A stretch of DNA of 64,000 nt from Lota lota (lineage: Eukaryota; Chordata; Actinopteri; Gadiformes; Lotidae): assembly GCA_026745465.1 (NCBI GenBank), contig JACYXH010000712.1, positions 59,432-123,431 of the forward strand, given 5' to 3'. The notes beneath the pieces are model-generated. The model had not been told where the DNA came from. It saw nothing but the letters and a program-made list of their open reading frames with translations, and did no database searches. Position 1 is the stretch's first letter. The number at the start of each line of letters is the position of its first letter. Shown here in pieces: positions 34,542 through 46,800 of this stretch. The translations under genes and the position numbers were made by a program.

Positions 34542-36619
34542 CTGAGCGGGAGCAGGAAGCCGTAGCGGATGAGGAGACCCAGGCCCCACAGCACGGTGAG
34601 CCTCAGGCTGATGTAGTGGAAGTTGTAGTTGCTGCGGGTCAGCAGGTTCCAGGACTGCAGCTCCTCAGCGCTGAAGCGCTTGGTCACCTCGTCGTCCATG
34701 ATGCTCTCCACGCCGCGGCGCGCAAAGTAGAAGATGTCCGACATCTCGAACTCCGAGGCCGAGTTCAGGTCCCTATTGCTGCCGCTGCGGCGGATCTCCT
34801 TAATCTCCTCCTCTAGAGAGGTGGGCTCATAACAGCTAAATGGTGTTGGGCCTCAACATTTGTGTCATTATTCATGGTTGGTAAACTTTGACAAAGAACA
34901 GACAATATGACAGAACACACGTGCATTCAGTAACGTCAACGTCATTCAAACTCATTGATCGATAGATACCATCAATCAATCAACCTTCAGTATGATGGCA
35001 AAGTTCAAATCCTAGCTGACCTGTAAGAACCCCAGCAGATTCTTTTAACAATAAAAATAAACAAGAGAGGTCTTTAGGAAAATAACAAAGTGTTCCTTTT
35101 ACAGTAGGGAAGAAAGGGGGAGAGAAGGGGGGAAGATTGGGGGGAACAGATGTTCACAACACAGTTGGCGGAGAAGTACAATTCTGATGGTCCCCATTTT
35201 CTTTGGGACATTATGCAACATGTTGCAGATCTACGTTATCAAATAAGGTATCAGGTTGCGTTAGGCTAGGACAGAGTGAATGCTACAGGTTGAATAAGGC
35301 AACCAGTTTTAGGTTAAAAGAATGCCAAGAATGCATGTACAGAAAAGAAGAAAATTTTTGCCTGCAGCACTTAGTTTTGAAAACCTCCTCCCCGTTCCTT
35401 TTACTTGAACTGAGGGCTCACACTGCTGCCTATGAAAAGTATGATGATTGGAATAAATTGTCTCAATTTGGGCAATCCCACGGTTTACATTTTATGAGGT
35501 ACAAACAGGAAATTACACCTTGTTAAAAATACAACTTACAGTATAGCAGATTTAGTCATGGGTTTGAATAAATAAATATACATACTCCAACACAAGAGTC
35601 AGTATCACTACAAACAATCACAACACAAATCAAACAACTTCTATACTACCCTCTCTTCTGATAAGCCCTGTCACAACATGTCTCTAAACCGTGCTCCATT
35701 TAGAGAGGTGAACTGGATTTCTGTGCAATGGAACCTGGCCAACATGTGGTTCTAGAACTGGGTGTGGAAGAGGTTCTTACATAATAGCACTCCTTTCCCC
35801 TCCCCTGCATACACACACGCATGCATGGACACAAAACAAAGAAAAACAGGATCAATCAATAAGAGCCAAGCATGTGGGTTTTGACGCACCATTTATATAT
35901 CGATTGAATCATGCTCCGATTTACAAGTGTGCAAAGTTTCAGCAACCCCATGCCCCTTGACCTTTCCTTGAAAGCTCTCCATGTCCCCTGCTAGTCAACG
36001 AGGACGATTTTAGAGAAGACATTTAGAAGACAGACATGAACTTCTTTGGTTTCATCTTCGAGTGGCCTTTGCCCGAATAAAGTTTAAACCCTAACAGCCA
36101 TTTCAGGATTGTGAAACACACATTATAAATAGTGTCTTCTAGTACTTTAGTCGTGTGTAGTCCCGATTGAATCAAACCCTTGAGCATTTACCTGCCTTGG
36201 TTCAGTTCAAGCTGGTGGGGCCAGACAGAGGACTCGTCCCACCAGCTCGTAAATTGCTTTAGACAAAGAGGTCAGCTACGTGGTAATTGCATGACATAGC
36301 CTTGGTGCCGAACACTTAAAGAAAGATTGAGGTAAAGAATGGTACAATGTGGCAAGAGGAAATGCTGAGACAAAAATATTAAATCGAACACTTTAGTGTG
36401 ACAGAAAAGACCATCTTGAAAGGGGTATTTTCATTCACTTTTAACACTTACCTTAAAGACCTTCAGTAATGTTTTCATATAGAGTCGTCGGATTCCAAAC
36501 GACACCCCAAAGATGGCTGGGACGATAATGAAGACCAGTAGCATGGTGAACCACACAGTGAAGGAGATGCCCAGGAGAATGCATAGCAAGTTGTTAAAGG
36601 GGTTAAAGAAGAGCCCCAT
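34542..36619 (-). pseudogene. gpat4: gpat4 5' fragment (glycerol-3-phosphate acyltransferase 4)
   Basis: GPAT4 is an ER/lipid-droplet enzyme making lysophosphatidic acid from glycerol-3-phosphate and acyl-CoA. Exon 36452-36619 starts MGLFFNPFNNLLCILLGISF with a hydrophobic helix, then FIIVPAIFGVSFGIRRLYMK, close to GPAT4. Exon 34542-34835 encodes PTSLEEEIKEIRRSGSNRDL, FEMSDIFYFARRG, DDEVTKRFSAEELQSWNLL and the next membrane segment LRLTVLWGLGLLIRYGFLLP. Both have plausible splice sites. The small exon normally between them and all exons after LLPLR, including the catalytic HX4D and the glycerol-phosphate site, were not found in the following 1.6 kb. This is a truncated copy, or the remaining exons were lost in assembly. 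A non-coding first exon may lie near 43.2 kb, beyond the DIRS insertion. Confidence 0.72.
34836..36451. other. gpat4 intron
   Basis: AT-rich sequence without an exon I can recognise. The piece encoding the family WATLRMERG region should lie here and is not visible. Confidence 0.45.
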
Positions 36620-37252
36620 CTTGAAGCCCGGCCAATCTTTTAACTAATCAGACAGAAAATGTTGCTGCTGCTGCTTCTTGGATCTAAAGCGGCCCTAGTC
36701 CCTGATGTCAGAACACAACATTCATTAAATGGTCTAGCAAATCAGATTTCACACAAATGAGTCCATGAAGGTCGTTCTTTTCTTCTTCATCGGGGGCAAT
36801 ATCATTGCGTTTCATTATAAGACCCATCCATCGGTGTCGACATTAAACCCAAAACGACTTTAAGCGGACGATGGATGTGAAATGTGGCTTTCAGTTAGGT
36901 CGTTTTGGCAGCAGGTATGGTACCGACAACCATCGGGCGGTCCCATGCAGCTTCAACCGTGGATTAGAAAGGTAACGCATAGCGGCTGGACCATTTGATG
37001 ACGACGAAAACGATAGTTATGTTATTATAACTCCAGTTCTATGATTGTAGGCGTAGCCGTCTAGGCTTCGCCTTATGGGCTTGTCCCGTGCACGCACTCG
37101 CGTGCACTGAAAAATGTTCAGCAATGCACCAATCAACGTGGGCACAGCCCACACTTCCCACGACACCGTGTATATAACGCGGCGCACAGCTGTGTTCGTC
37201 CTCCCAGCTATTCTTTCAGCATTTGGAGGGTACAGCAGGTGGGAAACTAGAC

Positions 37253-37355
37253 AGCTACGCCTACAATCATAGAACTAGAGTTATAATAACATAACTATCG
37301 TTATATTTCATGTAGGCTACGCCGTCTAGGTTTCGCCTTATGGGCTAAGGTGAAG
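37253..37355. repeat. DIRS internal complementary region
   Basis: 37253-37300 is inverted relative to 37009-37057 (one mismatch near the middle), and 37305-37350 repeats the outermost part of the other terminal repeat. The junction reads ACTATCGTTATATTTCATG. Confidence 0.85.
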
Positions 37356-37891
37356 CTGCGAGCGGAGCCCAATAAATGTACTCCTGCTGGACCCAAGTAA
37401 CAAAAATAAAGACCTAAGTCACAGGGCACATCAGACTCAATAAGCCGAAGATGTGCAAAACACAACAGCTAAATAAGAAACCCTGAATTCTCTTAAAAAC
37501 ACGCAAAGCGATGATAAAGAGAGTCTGTAACTCTGACTCAACCCGTATTTCAATGAACATGAAAAAGGGGGAATGCAGAGCGACAAGGCTTCTCCTACGT
37601 CCGCTACCATAGGGGCGGAGCTAGGAAGAAAACCAAGCTACCAATAGCAACGAGCAACAAGGCCCTTCCTACTTAAGCTCAAAGAGTCGACAGGAGGAAA
37701 CCTGTTGTGCAATGTTTAATAATAGAGGGCAGGATATAAAACGCCGGTTACGAACCGTAATCAGAGTAATAATAACCTGTCACTCCTGAGCTCAGTACCC
37801 ACGCTGGAACACCACCAGGTGACAGCGGAGAGAGAATGAAGCTGAGCGACATCTCGAGCGTAACAGGCTCTGATGAACGATAAACCAATAT

Positions 37892-38950
37892 CTAATTCGT
37901 AGAGAGGGAGCCCGACTCCAACACAGAGTGGCCGAGCGAGCCCCTGGACATGTCTAACATGTAGAAACGAATAAAAGGATCGGGGGAAGACCATGACACA
38001 GCCGCGCAAATGTCTTCCACCGAAATGCCCCTGAATAGCGCCAATGAAGCGGCCATCCCTCGTGCAGAGTGAGCTCTGACACCCAGCGGTGGCGCTAAGC
38101 CCTGCCGAGAGTAGGCTAAGCAGACACCCTCACATATCCAGCGGGACAGACGCTGCTTAGAAAGAGCGCGACCCTTGGCAGCGTCGCTATAACACACAAA
38201 CAACTGTTGTGTGGAGCGAAACTCAGCTGATCGTTTCACGTACATAGCCAATGCCCGAACCGGGCACAGGAGATGTAACTCCGCATCCGCTTCACTAGTA
38301 TGAGGCGGGGGGTGAAAAGCCTTAAGCACAATATCCCTCGACCGAAAAGAACTGAGAATGTTCTTGGGGAGGAACGCAGGATTGGGTCTAAGTAGCGCGA
38401 AGGAGCCGTCCTCGTTCAATAACAAGCAGCTCGGGCTGACAGACAGCGCAGCCAACTCACCGGCGCGTTTGGCAGAAACCAAAGCCAATAAGAGCGCTGT
38501 TTTAAAGGAAATTACATCCAAAGAGGCTTGAGACAGAGGCTCGAAAGGGTCCTTGGATAAACCCCGCAACACGGTGGGAAGATCCCAGCGCGGTGTGAGC
38601 ACACGAGAAACAGGTTTAACACGTCTAACCCCACGCAAGAATCTCTTGACCAGTGGGTGGCTGAAAACCGGTTTCCCGTCATATCCTGCGTGGCCAGCCG
38701 AAACGGCTGCCGCATAGACTTTGATGGTGGAGAAAGCCAAACCTTTCTCCAGTAAACACTGAAGGAACCCCAGCACGCTTCCCACCTCACAGAGAGATGG
38801 GATAACGTGGTTGAGGTCACACCACGTAGAGAAAGCGCCCCACTTCGCCGCGTAAAGGGAGGAAGTGGAAGGCGCGCGAGCACTCTGAATAGTGTTGATA
38901 ACTGATGCTGGCAGACCTCTGCCTTGCAGAATCAACCTCTCAGAAGCCAA
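37892..38950 (-). CDS. DIRS tyrosine recombinase
   Basis: 352-aa open frame starting MASERLILQGRG. The N-terminal half resembles the SAM-like core-binding domain of phage-type recombinases (STSSLYAAKWGAFSTWC; AFSTIKVYAAAVSAGH). Catalytic residues in the C-terminal domain: R162 in SAKRAGEL, H294 and R297 in AHSARGM, W320 in VSWSSPD and nucleophile Y330 in FIRFYMLD. The full tetrad is present and the frame is uninterrupted, so this protein could still be active. In DIRS elements it integrates a circular cDNA without target-site duplication. Confidence 0.9.
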   Translation of the reverse strand: MASERLILQGRGLPASVINTIQSARAPSTSSLYAAKWGAFSTWCDLNHVIPSLCEVGSVLGFLQCLLEKGLAFSTIKVYAAAVSAGHAGYDGKPVFSHPLVKRFLRGVRRVKPVSRVLTPRWDLPTVLRGLSKDPFEPLSQASLDVISFKTALLLALVSAKRAGELAALSVSPSCLLLNEDGSFALLRPNPAFLPKNILSSFRSRDIVLKAFHPPPHTSEADAELHLLCPVRALAMYVKRSAEFRSTQQLFVCYSDAAKGRALSKQRLSRWICEGVCLAYSRQGLAPPLGVRAHSARGMAASLALFRGISVEDICAAVSWSSPDPFIRFYMLDMSRGSLGHSVLESGSLSTN

Positions 38951-39134
38951 ACCAACAACGACCCGTCACATAGGGCGGGTGGTGCACCGTCCCGTGAGCC
39001 TGCGAAAGCGCGTCTGGTCTGATCGGTACCGGCCACGGCTCCGTGCAAGAGAGCGCCGCTAGCTCTGGGAACAACAGAGCTGAGCGGTTCTCCGGGGCCA
39101 CTAGAATGAGGGACAATCCCTCCTGCCTGACCCG

Positions 39135-40643
39135 CTACAGGAGAGGATGGATTAGTTGAAGCGGCGGGAACGCATATAAGAGTTCCCGCGGCCACGGTGT
39201 GTGCGCCATCGCATCCACCCCCAACGGGGGAAGATCCCGAGGGCTGAGAGAGAACCACAGATTACAGTGGGTGTTCTCTCTGGATGCAAAAAGGTCCACC
39301 TGAGACATCCCGAACCTCTGCCAGATCAGTCTGACAATGTCGGGATGTAACCGCCACTCGTCTCGGCGGGGACCGCCGCGAGACATGAGGTCCGCCCCAA
39401 AGTTCAGGGCACCCGCGATATGCAGGGCTCTCAGGCTGAGCAGGTTCTGATGAGCCCACAGCCAGTGCTCGACTGCTGCTCGGTGGAGAGCAGCGGAGCG
39501 CACTCCCCCTTGTTTGTTTATGTATGCCGCCGCTAACACGCTGTCCGTTCGGATCACAACGTGGCGGCCGCACACCAGGTGAGAGAAATGTACAAGCACT
39601 TTCCTCACCGTGATGAGCTCCAGCACATTTATGTGTGGAGTGGAGAGAGTCGGCCACTCGCTTCCGACCGAGTGGGAAAGGCACGTTCCTCCCCAACCCG
39701 TCAACGAGGCGTCCGTGAAGACCACCACGTGAGACGTGACTCTGCCTAGGGGAACCCCTCTGAGAAGAGCCGGGGAACTCCCCCAATATCTCAGGTCTGG
39801 AGACACCGAGCGAGGAACGGACAGTAACCTGCGCTTGTGTCTCTTGGGGTCCAGTCTCTGGCGAGCAAACCACCGCTGTAGTCTGCGCATAAAGAGCAGA
39901 CCCAGGGGCACCACATGGTGAGCAGCTGCCATCAGTCCCAACAGGTGCATGACGGACAGTGCGGTCACGCTTAGGTCGTCGAGGTAAAAGAGAACTCTCT
40001 TTCCCTGACGCCTGAGCGGTCCCAGCACTGCCTCCACACACTTTGAAAACGTGCGTGGGGCCAGAGAGTAACCGAACGGCAGGCACTGGTACTCGTACGC
40101 CACGCCCATAAAGGCGAAGCGGAGAAATTTCCTGTGAGCCTGGAGAATGGGGACGTGGAAGTACGCATCCTTGAGATCCAGGGATGTGAACCAGTCGCCC
40201 TCTCTCACACACCGGAGCAACGCTCTGGTGGTGAGCATTCTGAAGTTCCTCGCGGCAGCAAAATTGTTGAAGACGCGAAGATCCAGAATGGGTCTCATCT
40301 CCCCCGACTTCTTGGGAACCAGGAAGTAGCGGGAGTAAAACCCTAGGCGTGACTCGAGGGGGGGAACGACAGAGACAGCCCCCTTCCCCAAGAGACGGAC
40401 CACCTCCGCTGCCAGAGCCGTGCTCGCGGCTGGATACTGCAGCCTTGTCTCCACCAACCCCATAAAGGGTGGGGGACGGTGCTTGAACTGTATGGGGTGG
40501 CCCCACCTCAACGTGTTGTCCAACCACGCGGGTAAAACGCATCGCTCTCGCCAACGCGCATGGCGCTCGGTGAGAGGGCGAGCATCCAGCTGAGGAACGT
40601 TGTCCAGGAATGCTGTGTATTCCTCGGCCCCTATCGCCTTCAC
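39135..40643 (-). CDS. DIRS reverse transcriptase/RNase H, internally deleted
   Basis: 502-aa frame. RT motifs: FLVPKKSGEMRPILDLR (about 107-123), SLDLKDAYFHVPI (154-166), LPFGYSLAPRTF (188-199), catalytic YLDD (220-223). Directly after LSVTALSV the sequence jumps to HLLGLMAAAHHVVPLG, whereas DIRS RTs normally have roughly 60-70 residues of thumb/connection there, so an in-frame deletion is inferred. RNase H follows with VVFTDASLTGWGG, ELITVRKVL and TDSVLAAAYINKQGG. The frame ends LIHPLL then TAG, after which the next frame continues RVRQEGLSLILVAPE, normally part of the same protein. RT is unlikely to be functional. Confidence 0.85.
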   Translation of the reverse strand: MKAIGAEEYTAFLDNVPQLDARPLTERHARWRERCVLPAWLDNTLRWGHPIQFKHRPPPFMGLVETRLQYPAASTALAAEVVRLLGKGAVSVVPPLESRLGFYSRYFLVPKKSGEMRPILDLRVFNNFAAARNFRMLTTRALLRCVREGDWFTSLDLKDAYFHVPILQAHRKFLRFAFMGVAYEYQCLPFGYSLAPRTFSKCVEAVLGPLRRQGKRVLFYLDDLSVTALSVMHLLGLMAAAHHVVPLGLLFMRRLQRWFARQRLDPKRHKRRLLSVPRSVSPDLRYWGSSPALLRGVPLGRVTSHVVVFTDASLTGWGGTCLSHSVGSEWPTLSTPHINVLELITVRKVLVHFSHLVCGRHVVIRTDSVLAAAYINKQGGVRSAALHRAAVEHWLWAHQNLLSLRALHIAGALNFGADLMSRGGPRRDEWRLHPDIVRLIWQRFGMSQVDLFASRENTHCNLWFSLSPRDLPPLGVDAMAHTPWPRELLYAFPPLQLIHPLL

Positions 40644-40860
40644 ACTGCGTGTGAACCAAGGGGGGCGTACCTCGAAAGGGAGGGGAGGGAGCCCCTGCGA
40701 GCGGGAAAACCGCTGCAGAGAGCGGACCCACAGCTTGCTCGCTCGCCGTGACCACTGCTAACAGCTCCGACGTCTCCCCACAGTCATCAGACTGTAGAGC
40801 GGAGGTTGGGGGGGGCAAGTCGGGGTCTGGAAGACTGTAGCACGAAGCCGCATAGACGGC

Positions 40861-42401
40861 CTAGTGCGACGAGTCTTCAACCCGCTTATGAAGCGCACGG
40901 GGACGCCGCATGGAAGCGGACGACTCCCTGGCTATACTACACTGCCTAGCCGCCGCCCCACAGCCACTAGGCTGAGAGGGAGGGAGGGGCTGAGGGGAAC
41001 AGGAATGCACGACAGGCGCAGGGCGCGGTCGGCTTAAAGGGCATAGCTCCTTAAAGATGTACTGCCGTTCGGTCGAACGGGCTTTCAAATCTTTATTGGG
41101 GAAGGAAAAAGACGTAGGTCGGTCCCACGTGGGCGCCAGCCTCCGTGATTTCTGCCCCTTCGCTGCCTGGCGCTGCTGCGGAGGCGGCGTCGGCGCTGGA
41201 GGCGGCGTTTTGGCCCGTTGAGGACGTGGTCGACCCCGCTTCCTGCTGGCCCGACTGCTCCCGCTGGCCTGGTAGGAGGAGCCCGTGAGAATTGTCCCGA
41301 ACCGGGAGCGATTTTCACGGACGGACTGGAGGTGGGCGAGAACCTCCGCGAACCGAGGTCCAAAGAGTCCGTCCGCGGCCAACGGACCCTGGATAAGGCC
41401 CGCCCTTTCTCTGTCAGGAACAGAGGTGAAGGACAGCCACAGGGCTCGATAAACCATGGTCGCCCACGCCATCTGACGTCCGGCAGTAACCGCCACCGGC
41501 TGGCAAAGCTGGAGGACAGCGCCGGAGAATCTAGCGACCTTCTCCAAGTCGCTCTGCACGAACGAATCCTTGCCAACTGTCATGGCTGACAGGGCAGAGG
41601 AAAGCAGGGCAATGTTGTTCACGGCCGCCGCAGCTTGTGAGGCGCAGACAAAGGATCTGTCCCACAAGGCAGCGAGCTGCTTGAGAAGCCGGTCGGGGGG
41701 CAGCGGCTGGACAGAGGAGCGCTGCCAGAGGAGGCTCCAGGCGAGGTATCCCCCTCGCCTGTGTGGCGGACCACCCCTCCACCCTGGTGAAATCGGTGAA
41801 CGCCTTCACCGGGGCCTTAAGGGAAGACGGGTCCACAGCCACCGCGGTAAGATACCGCTGAACGAGTGGGAACAGAGGGCATATAGTAGGCCATCTGGTC
41901 GACGAAGGAGGCCTAAAGTAGTCCCCCTGCATGTCGTCCAGTTCCGGGGAGGGCGGTGGAGGTGGCATGGCGATGCCCTTGATGGCCGCTGCCTCGCCCA
42001 TGATATCGCCGAACAGGTCGGCGAAACGAGACGGCCTCTCCGGGGGCAAAGCCCCTGAAGGCCTTGAGGAAGTCCCCGACGGACTCCACATCGAGGTCGT
42101 AGTCCTCGTCTTCCCCCGGTGTCGCCACGGCGTCGAAAATATCGACGGCGTCCGCGAGCTCCACCGACGGGGGAAAAAACAGGCGCCTCGAGAGGAGCAC
42201 CTCTTGAGGTAGGGTGGTACAGGCGGCGCAGGAGCCGGAGCCCGAAAAGGCTGCCATGGCGTGCTCCGCACCGAGGCAACGGAAACACATAACGTGCCCG
42301 TCGTCCGGAGCAAGGATCGCCGGGCAAGAGGAGCAGAGAGGCCCTGAAAAGGGCCGTACCTCCACTGATGCCGCCGCGCCGCTGCTGCATGAAGTCATCA
42401 T
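40861..42401 (-). pseudogene. DIRS gag-like ORF, frameshifted
   Basis: Begins MMTSCSSGAAASVEVRPF with two CxxC-type pairs (CSSC, CFRC) near the N-terminus, then an acidic region, then FADLFGDIMGEAAAIKG and LVQRYLTAVAVDPSSLKAP in another frame, then SFVCASQAAAAVNNIALLS and a Pro/Arg-rich C-terminus in a third. At least two frameshifts separate the parts. Confidence 0.8.
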
Positions 42402-42607
42402 GGTTAACTAGTTAGTTGGTACAAATTCTGAAAGAAAAAAGAGAGGACGAACACAGCTGTGCGCCGCGTTATATACACGGTGTCGTGGGAAGTGTGGGCT
42501 GAGCCCACGTTGATTGGTGCATTGCTGAAAATTGTTCAGTGCACGCGAGTGCGCGCACGGGACAAGCCCATAAGGCGAAGCCTAGACGGCGTAGCCTACA
42601 TGAAATA

Positions 42608-43897
42608 GATCCAGGTTATCCTTCTGGGTGTTATAGACCTGAAAGACACAAAACAAGCGGCTCACTTTCTCTCTCTTGTAGTACAATAGTTAGAAACAAC
42701 AACAGCAGCAGCAAGCTAAACTAGGCTGTACTTCGCTACTACGTGTTCGGACTCCGGCTCGCAGTAAAACGGCCGGTGAACCGCTGGGGCTCCAGCCCGC
42801 CCGGCCAGGCGCCGTGCACATCAATCAGCTGTGATGCTCAACAACAGAGACCACAGGGCCGTTTATTGGCTACCGGTGCTCCGGTCAAGTTCAAATTACA
42901 AGCATGCTTATCGCGGTTAGAAGGCAATGAGTACACAACGATCAATATTGAATTAACAACCTTAAAGCAAACGAATGTGTCGCTAACTGGACGCCGAGGA
43001 GTATAGGCTAAAATTAGCTTATACTAGCATGCTAGGATTGGTTATCCGGTGTGGTGCTTCGCCTCGCTAGTTAGCATGATCACCAGTCCACTAGGCGACA
43101 TGGACAACATAGAATTAACTACAGTACATAACTTACATTTTTGTCTTAATTTGCGGTCAGTAATATAAAATTGGGACAATAAAAAGCTAAAAAACCGCAC
43201 AAAGAAATGTAAGTAACTTACGTACCGTTACAGAAACCAGGTGGGGAAGCGCTCATCGTCGTCCGTCTTTGTCTGTGCGACTGTAAACTCGATCCGGTGG
43301 ATAACGACCCCGGAGCTGGCACGACATTGTGTCCTATGGAAACGGTCCGATGCCCAATCCCTTTCCAGCCTGAGCCTAGTAAACGCGGTGTCACATAGGA
43401 CGCCTGGCGGTGACAGAGCCACGCTAGTGATGTTTTGCAGCGTTGATCTGCAAGACACTTGGCCGCCAATAGAAGGGCTTTTGAAATGCATGTTTACAAA
43501 TCAATGTTATAAAACGGTAAAAACGATACAATGAGCAAGTAAAAAGCATACAACTTAACATCAATAACTAAAAATCGTAATATATATCAGACTATTAGGC
43601 ATATATTAGACACTATAATATATTAAAAGTTTGCACATTAAAGCCCAGATGTAAATACAACAAACATGCTTTGGGATGTAAAAAATCGGTTTATTCACAC
43701 ATGTACATCAATGGATAATAGTGTTGATAATTGTGTCTATACAACAAAAACAAAGCAAAATAATATAGTTTAATAATATAGAAGTATTCTACCACCATTG
43801 TGAAAACTAAATGCAACACTCCAAACAAAAACTCTTATTACAATATTTATACATTTTTTTTATGTTATAGCAAACACTTTGGTCCCTCGGCCAAACA
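42608..43897. other. Between DIRS and polr3d; possible gpat4 first exon
   Basis: On the minus strand CTGTAACGGTACGTAAGTT at about 43210-43230 offers a good donor and could end a non-coding first exon of gpat4. No coding exon recognised. AATAAA on the minus strand at about 43690 could be the polr3d poly(A) signal. Confidence 0.4.
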
Positions 43898-46800
43898 TTA
43901 GATGTTGCTTTCTAGGAGTGCTTCAAAGTCTGGTGAGCAAACCATTTTGTGTTGGATGTGACCTAATACGGTCATATCTCCTGTCCGGCCTTCTGTCCCA
44001 ATAGATACCAGTTCCTGAAAGAAGAAAAACAACGAAATGGGGTTGGGTTGAGATTGTATATTTTTTTTAACAATCCCAATAAGAGAATATATTGATGTAA
44101 TGGGACATAAAAGCTAGGATAAGAAATTTAGCATTTTGTCATATTTGTTCAAAATTATTTTCACATTCCGTCGGCAATAAAATATAATGCTCTCACTAAA
44201 AAGAAAATAAATCCAGTGTCTGTCGCAGGCCTGCAATAAGCCCCATCATCCGGCCTGATGAAATGCCTACCTGCCCCTCTACCTACCAGATTACCTGCCC
44301 CTCTACCTACCAAACTACCTGCCCCTCTACCTACCAGACTACCTGCCCCTCTACCTACCAGACTGCCTGCCCCTCTACCTACCAGACTACCTGCCCCTCT
44401 ACCTACCAGACTACCTGCTCCTCTACCTACCAGACTACCTGGCCCTCTACCTACGCCACTCTGCCCGTGCACTCATGCGTATGACGGGAGTCTTCAACCA
44501 GGCTAGGCACAGCTAATGCTAAAGCAATAAGCCATGTGTTTTGGGGGAGTGGCGTTGGAAGGAGGCCTGAAGGGAGTGGTGGGATTTTTGCAGTTGAATA
44601 CTTTCAAAATCTATCTTACTCTGGCTGGTTTTTCCAAATTGCCTACCCTAGCTTTAAAGGAAATAGATATTGGTAACAGATGAGCAAAATATATAGCCAG
44701 ATGTTTTGAAAACCTTCAACAAATATGTTGAAGGTTAAAGTGCATAAGTCCTAGTAAAGTGTAAAATAGCCCTTTAACCTGAAGGAAAGCACAAGATGTT
44801 CCCAGAGAAACGTCCAGCTTGATATGTCCTAAGATGAGCTGAACGCGGCCTGACTTCCGCACCAACATCTTCCCCACAAGGCCCTCCCTTAGGTCCTTCA
44901 GCGTGCAGCTGTTCTCCTCTGCTTCCTCTTCCTGAAATGCAGTAACAGAGTTTTTTGTAAATAAACAATCTTGCTTAATGAAAAATATAAATACAAATCA
45001 CAAAAATGCGAGACTGTAGCCACCTGTGGTTCTGTTTTCTGAACCATGACCTGGCCATCCGCCAACTGCACCTCCGTCTTGATGGGCCGGGTCTCCATGC
45101 TGGGCGGCTGGCCCGGCAGGGAGTCCGGCAGCTGCACGAAGAACAGCTCCTCCCCTTTGCTCAAGCTCCACCTGTGGAGCAGCTCGGGCAGAACCTCCGG
45201 CTCGGGGAGCGGGGGAGGCCTGAACGCAGACTCCACCTTCTTGAGTTCCACCTCGGTCGGCTCTTGCTTCACTGTGGACACCAAAGAACAATCCATGGAA
45301 TGTGGGGGCCAGAGTGTCACGCTCAACACAATTATATCTTTGGGGACGATGGTTGAGCTGAATATGAGGTTTCAGTTCTGCGGACTGAGAAGCTGAGGGA
45401 AGTTTAGAGGTAGGCGCTCCACCCCCATTGTCCATCAAACTTGGAAACAGAGTCGATTCTGGTTCTGCATTTGGAAACATTTTGTGTAAGAAGTCATGTT
45501 ATTTTGTGTTAGAAGTCATGTTATTTTGTGTTAGAAGCCATGTTATTTTGTGTTAGAAGCCATGTTACTTTGTGTTAGAAGCCATGTTACTTTGTGTTAG
45601 AAGCCATGTTATTTTGTGTTAGAAGCCGTGTTATTTTGTGTTAGAAGTCGTGTTATTTTGTGTTAGAAGCCATGTTATTTTGTGTTAGAAGCCATGTTAC
45701 TTTGTGTTAGAAGCCATGTTACTTTGTGTTAGAAGCCATGTTATTTTGTGTTAGAAGCCATGTTATTTTGTGTTAGAAGCCATGTTATTTTGTGGTATTC
45801 ACAGGGTATTCACAGCCCACACAAACTGCCGATTTAGAGTTACGGACTTGTGATTAATAGAATCCCGTTTACATTTTTATAACCAATGTTTTTCCAAAAT
45901 TGTCACTGCACTGTTTTTTTTTTTTCTCTATCCAGACGGACATTATGGGTCTAAGAAGCAAATATGTTCACCATATCAAATAAGGCCTATATACAAAGTT
46001 TCAGAAATGTCCCTCCATAGGGGCAGCAAGGCTGAGGCATTAACTTTGACCAGGAATTATAGCGCCCCCTATGGAGGAAGTGGTACCAAACCTTTTGGAG
46101 ACCTGCTTACTGGGAATACTAATGTCTTATACAAATGTGAAAACCTTTGCACAATCAGGGGCTGACCTATAAAGATTTCCCTATCCCTATACTATCTACT
46201 ACAATAACAATAGGTATCCACAGATACTCTAAATACCTAATCATCCGCAAAGTGGGCGGTACCTTTCGTTTCAGGTTCCATGCCGTCAACATCGTCCTCC
46301 TCCTTTTCAATTTTCACTACATCAGGCGAGAACTCCTCCCTAAAACCCCATCCTGATACCGCAAGAGGAAGCTGGACTGGGCAGCTCCTCTCCTCGCTGC
46401 ACAAGCGAGGATCATCTATGAACTGTAGAAGATTGGCTATGATTAGAAAACAGAACGTGGGTGGGTTAAGTCATCTTAATTCAGGAGTTCAACTAGGGAA
46501 GGACTCACATTGTCTCGTTCCAGTTTGCGCAGAATCTCTTTGGTTTCATCCTCTGTCTCCCTCTTCTCCTTTTTAATGTTAATGATGGGTGATGGACCTA
46601 CAGCGGGGGCGTCCCTCTCAGTCTCATAGGTACCTGAAGGAATACACCAACACTTACACTTTAATCCTCATCAATGTTGTTAAAAACCATAGTTGTAATG
46701 ATTTATGCTCAACACTAATATTGTTATTATTATCATACAAAACACTCACAACTCATTCACATGTACTAGGGCTGCACGATTATGACTAAATTATGAATAT

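Larger units (their letters stand above)
37009..42607 (-). mobile_element. DIRS-type tyrosine-recombinase retrotransposon
   Basis: Minus-strand order: gag-like ORF, RT/RNase H, tyrosine recombinase. The 5' terminal repeat (about 42420-42607) and the inverted 3' repeat (about 37009-37235) share long stretches, for example CACTTCCCACGACACCGTGT and ACGCGGCGCACAGCTGTGTT. At 37253-37355 an internal complementary region joins the complement of the left terminus (TACAATCATAGAACTAGAGT, then AACATAACTATCG) to the right terminal sequence (ATTTCATGTAGGCTACGCC), the arrangement DIRS elements use for circular replication. Coding is damaged: gag frameshifts, a deletion after YLDD in RT, and a TAG just after the RT ORF. 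Probably non-autonomous. It may lie in the first intron of gpat4, in the same orientation. Confidence 0.9.

Noticed and set aside
39262-40818. 518-codon ORF overlapping the DIRS RT
   Set aside because: Alternative frame of the RT gene; the RT frame carries the catalytic motifs.
45321-45464. Serine-rich segment in polr3d as retained intron
   Set aside because: It has a good acceptor and donor and its phase (1 to 1) is needed to join the flanking exons, so it was kept as an exon.
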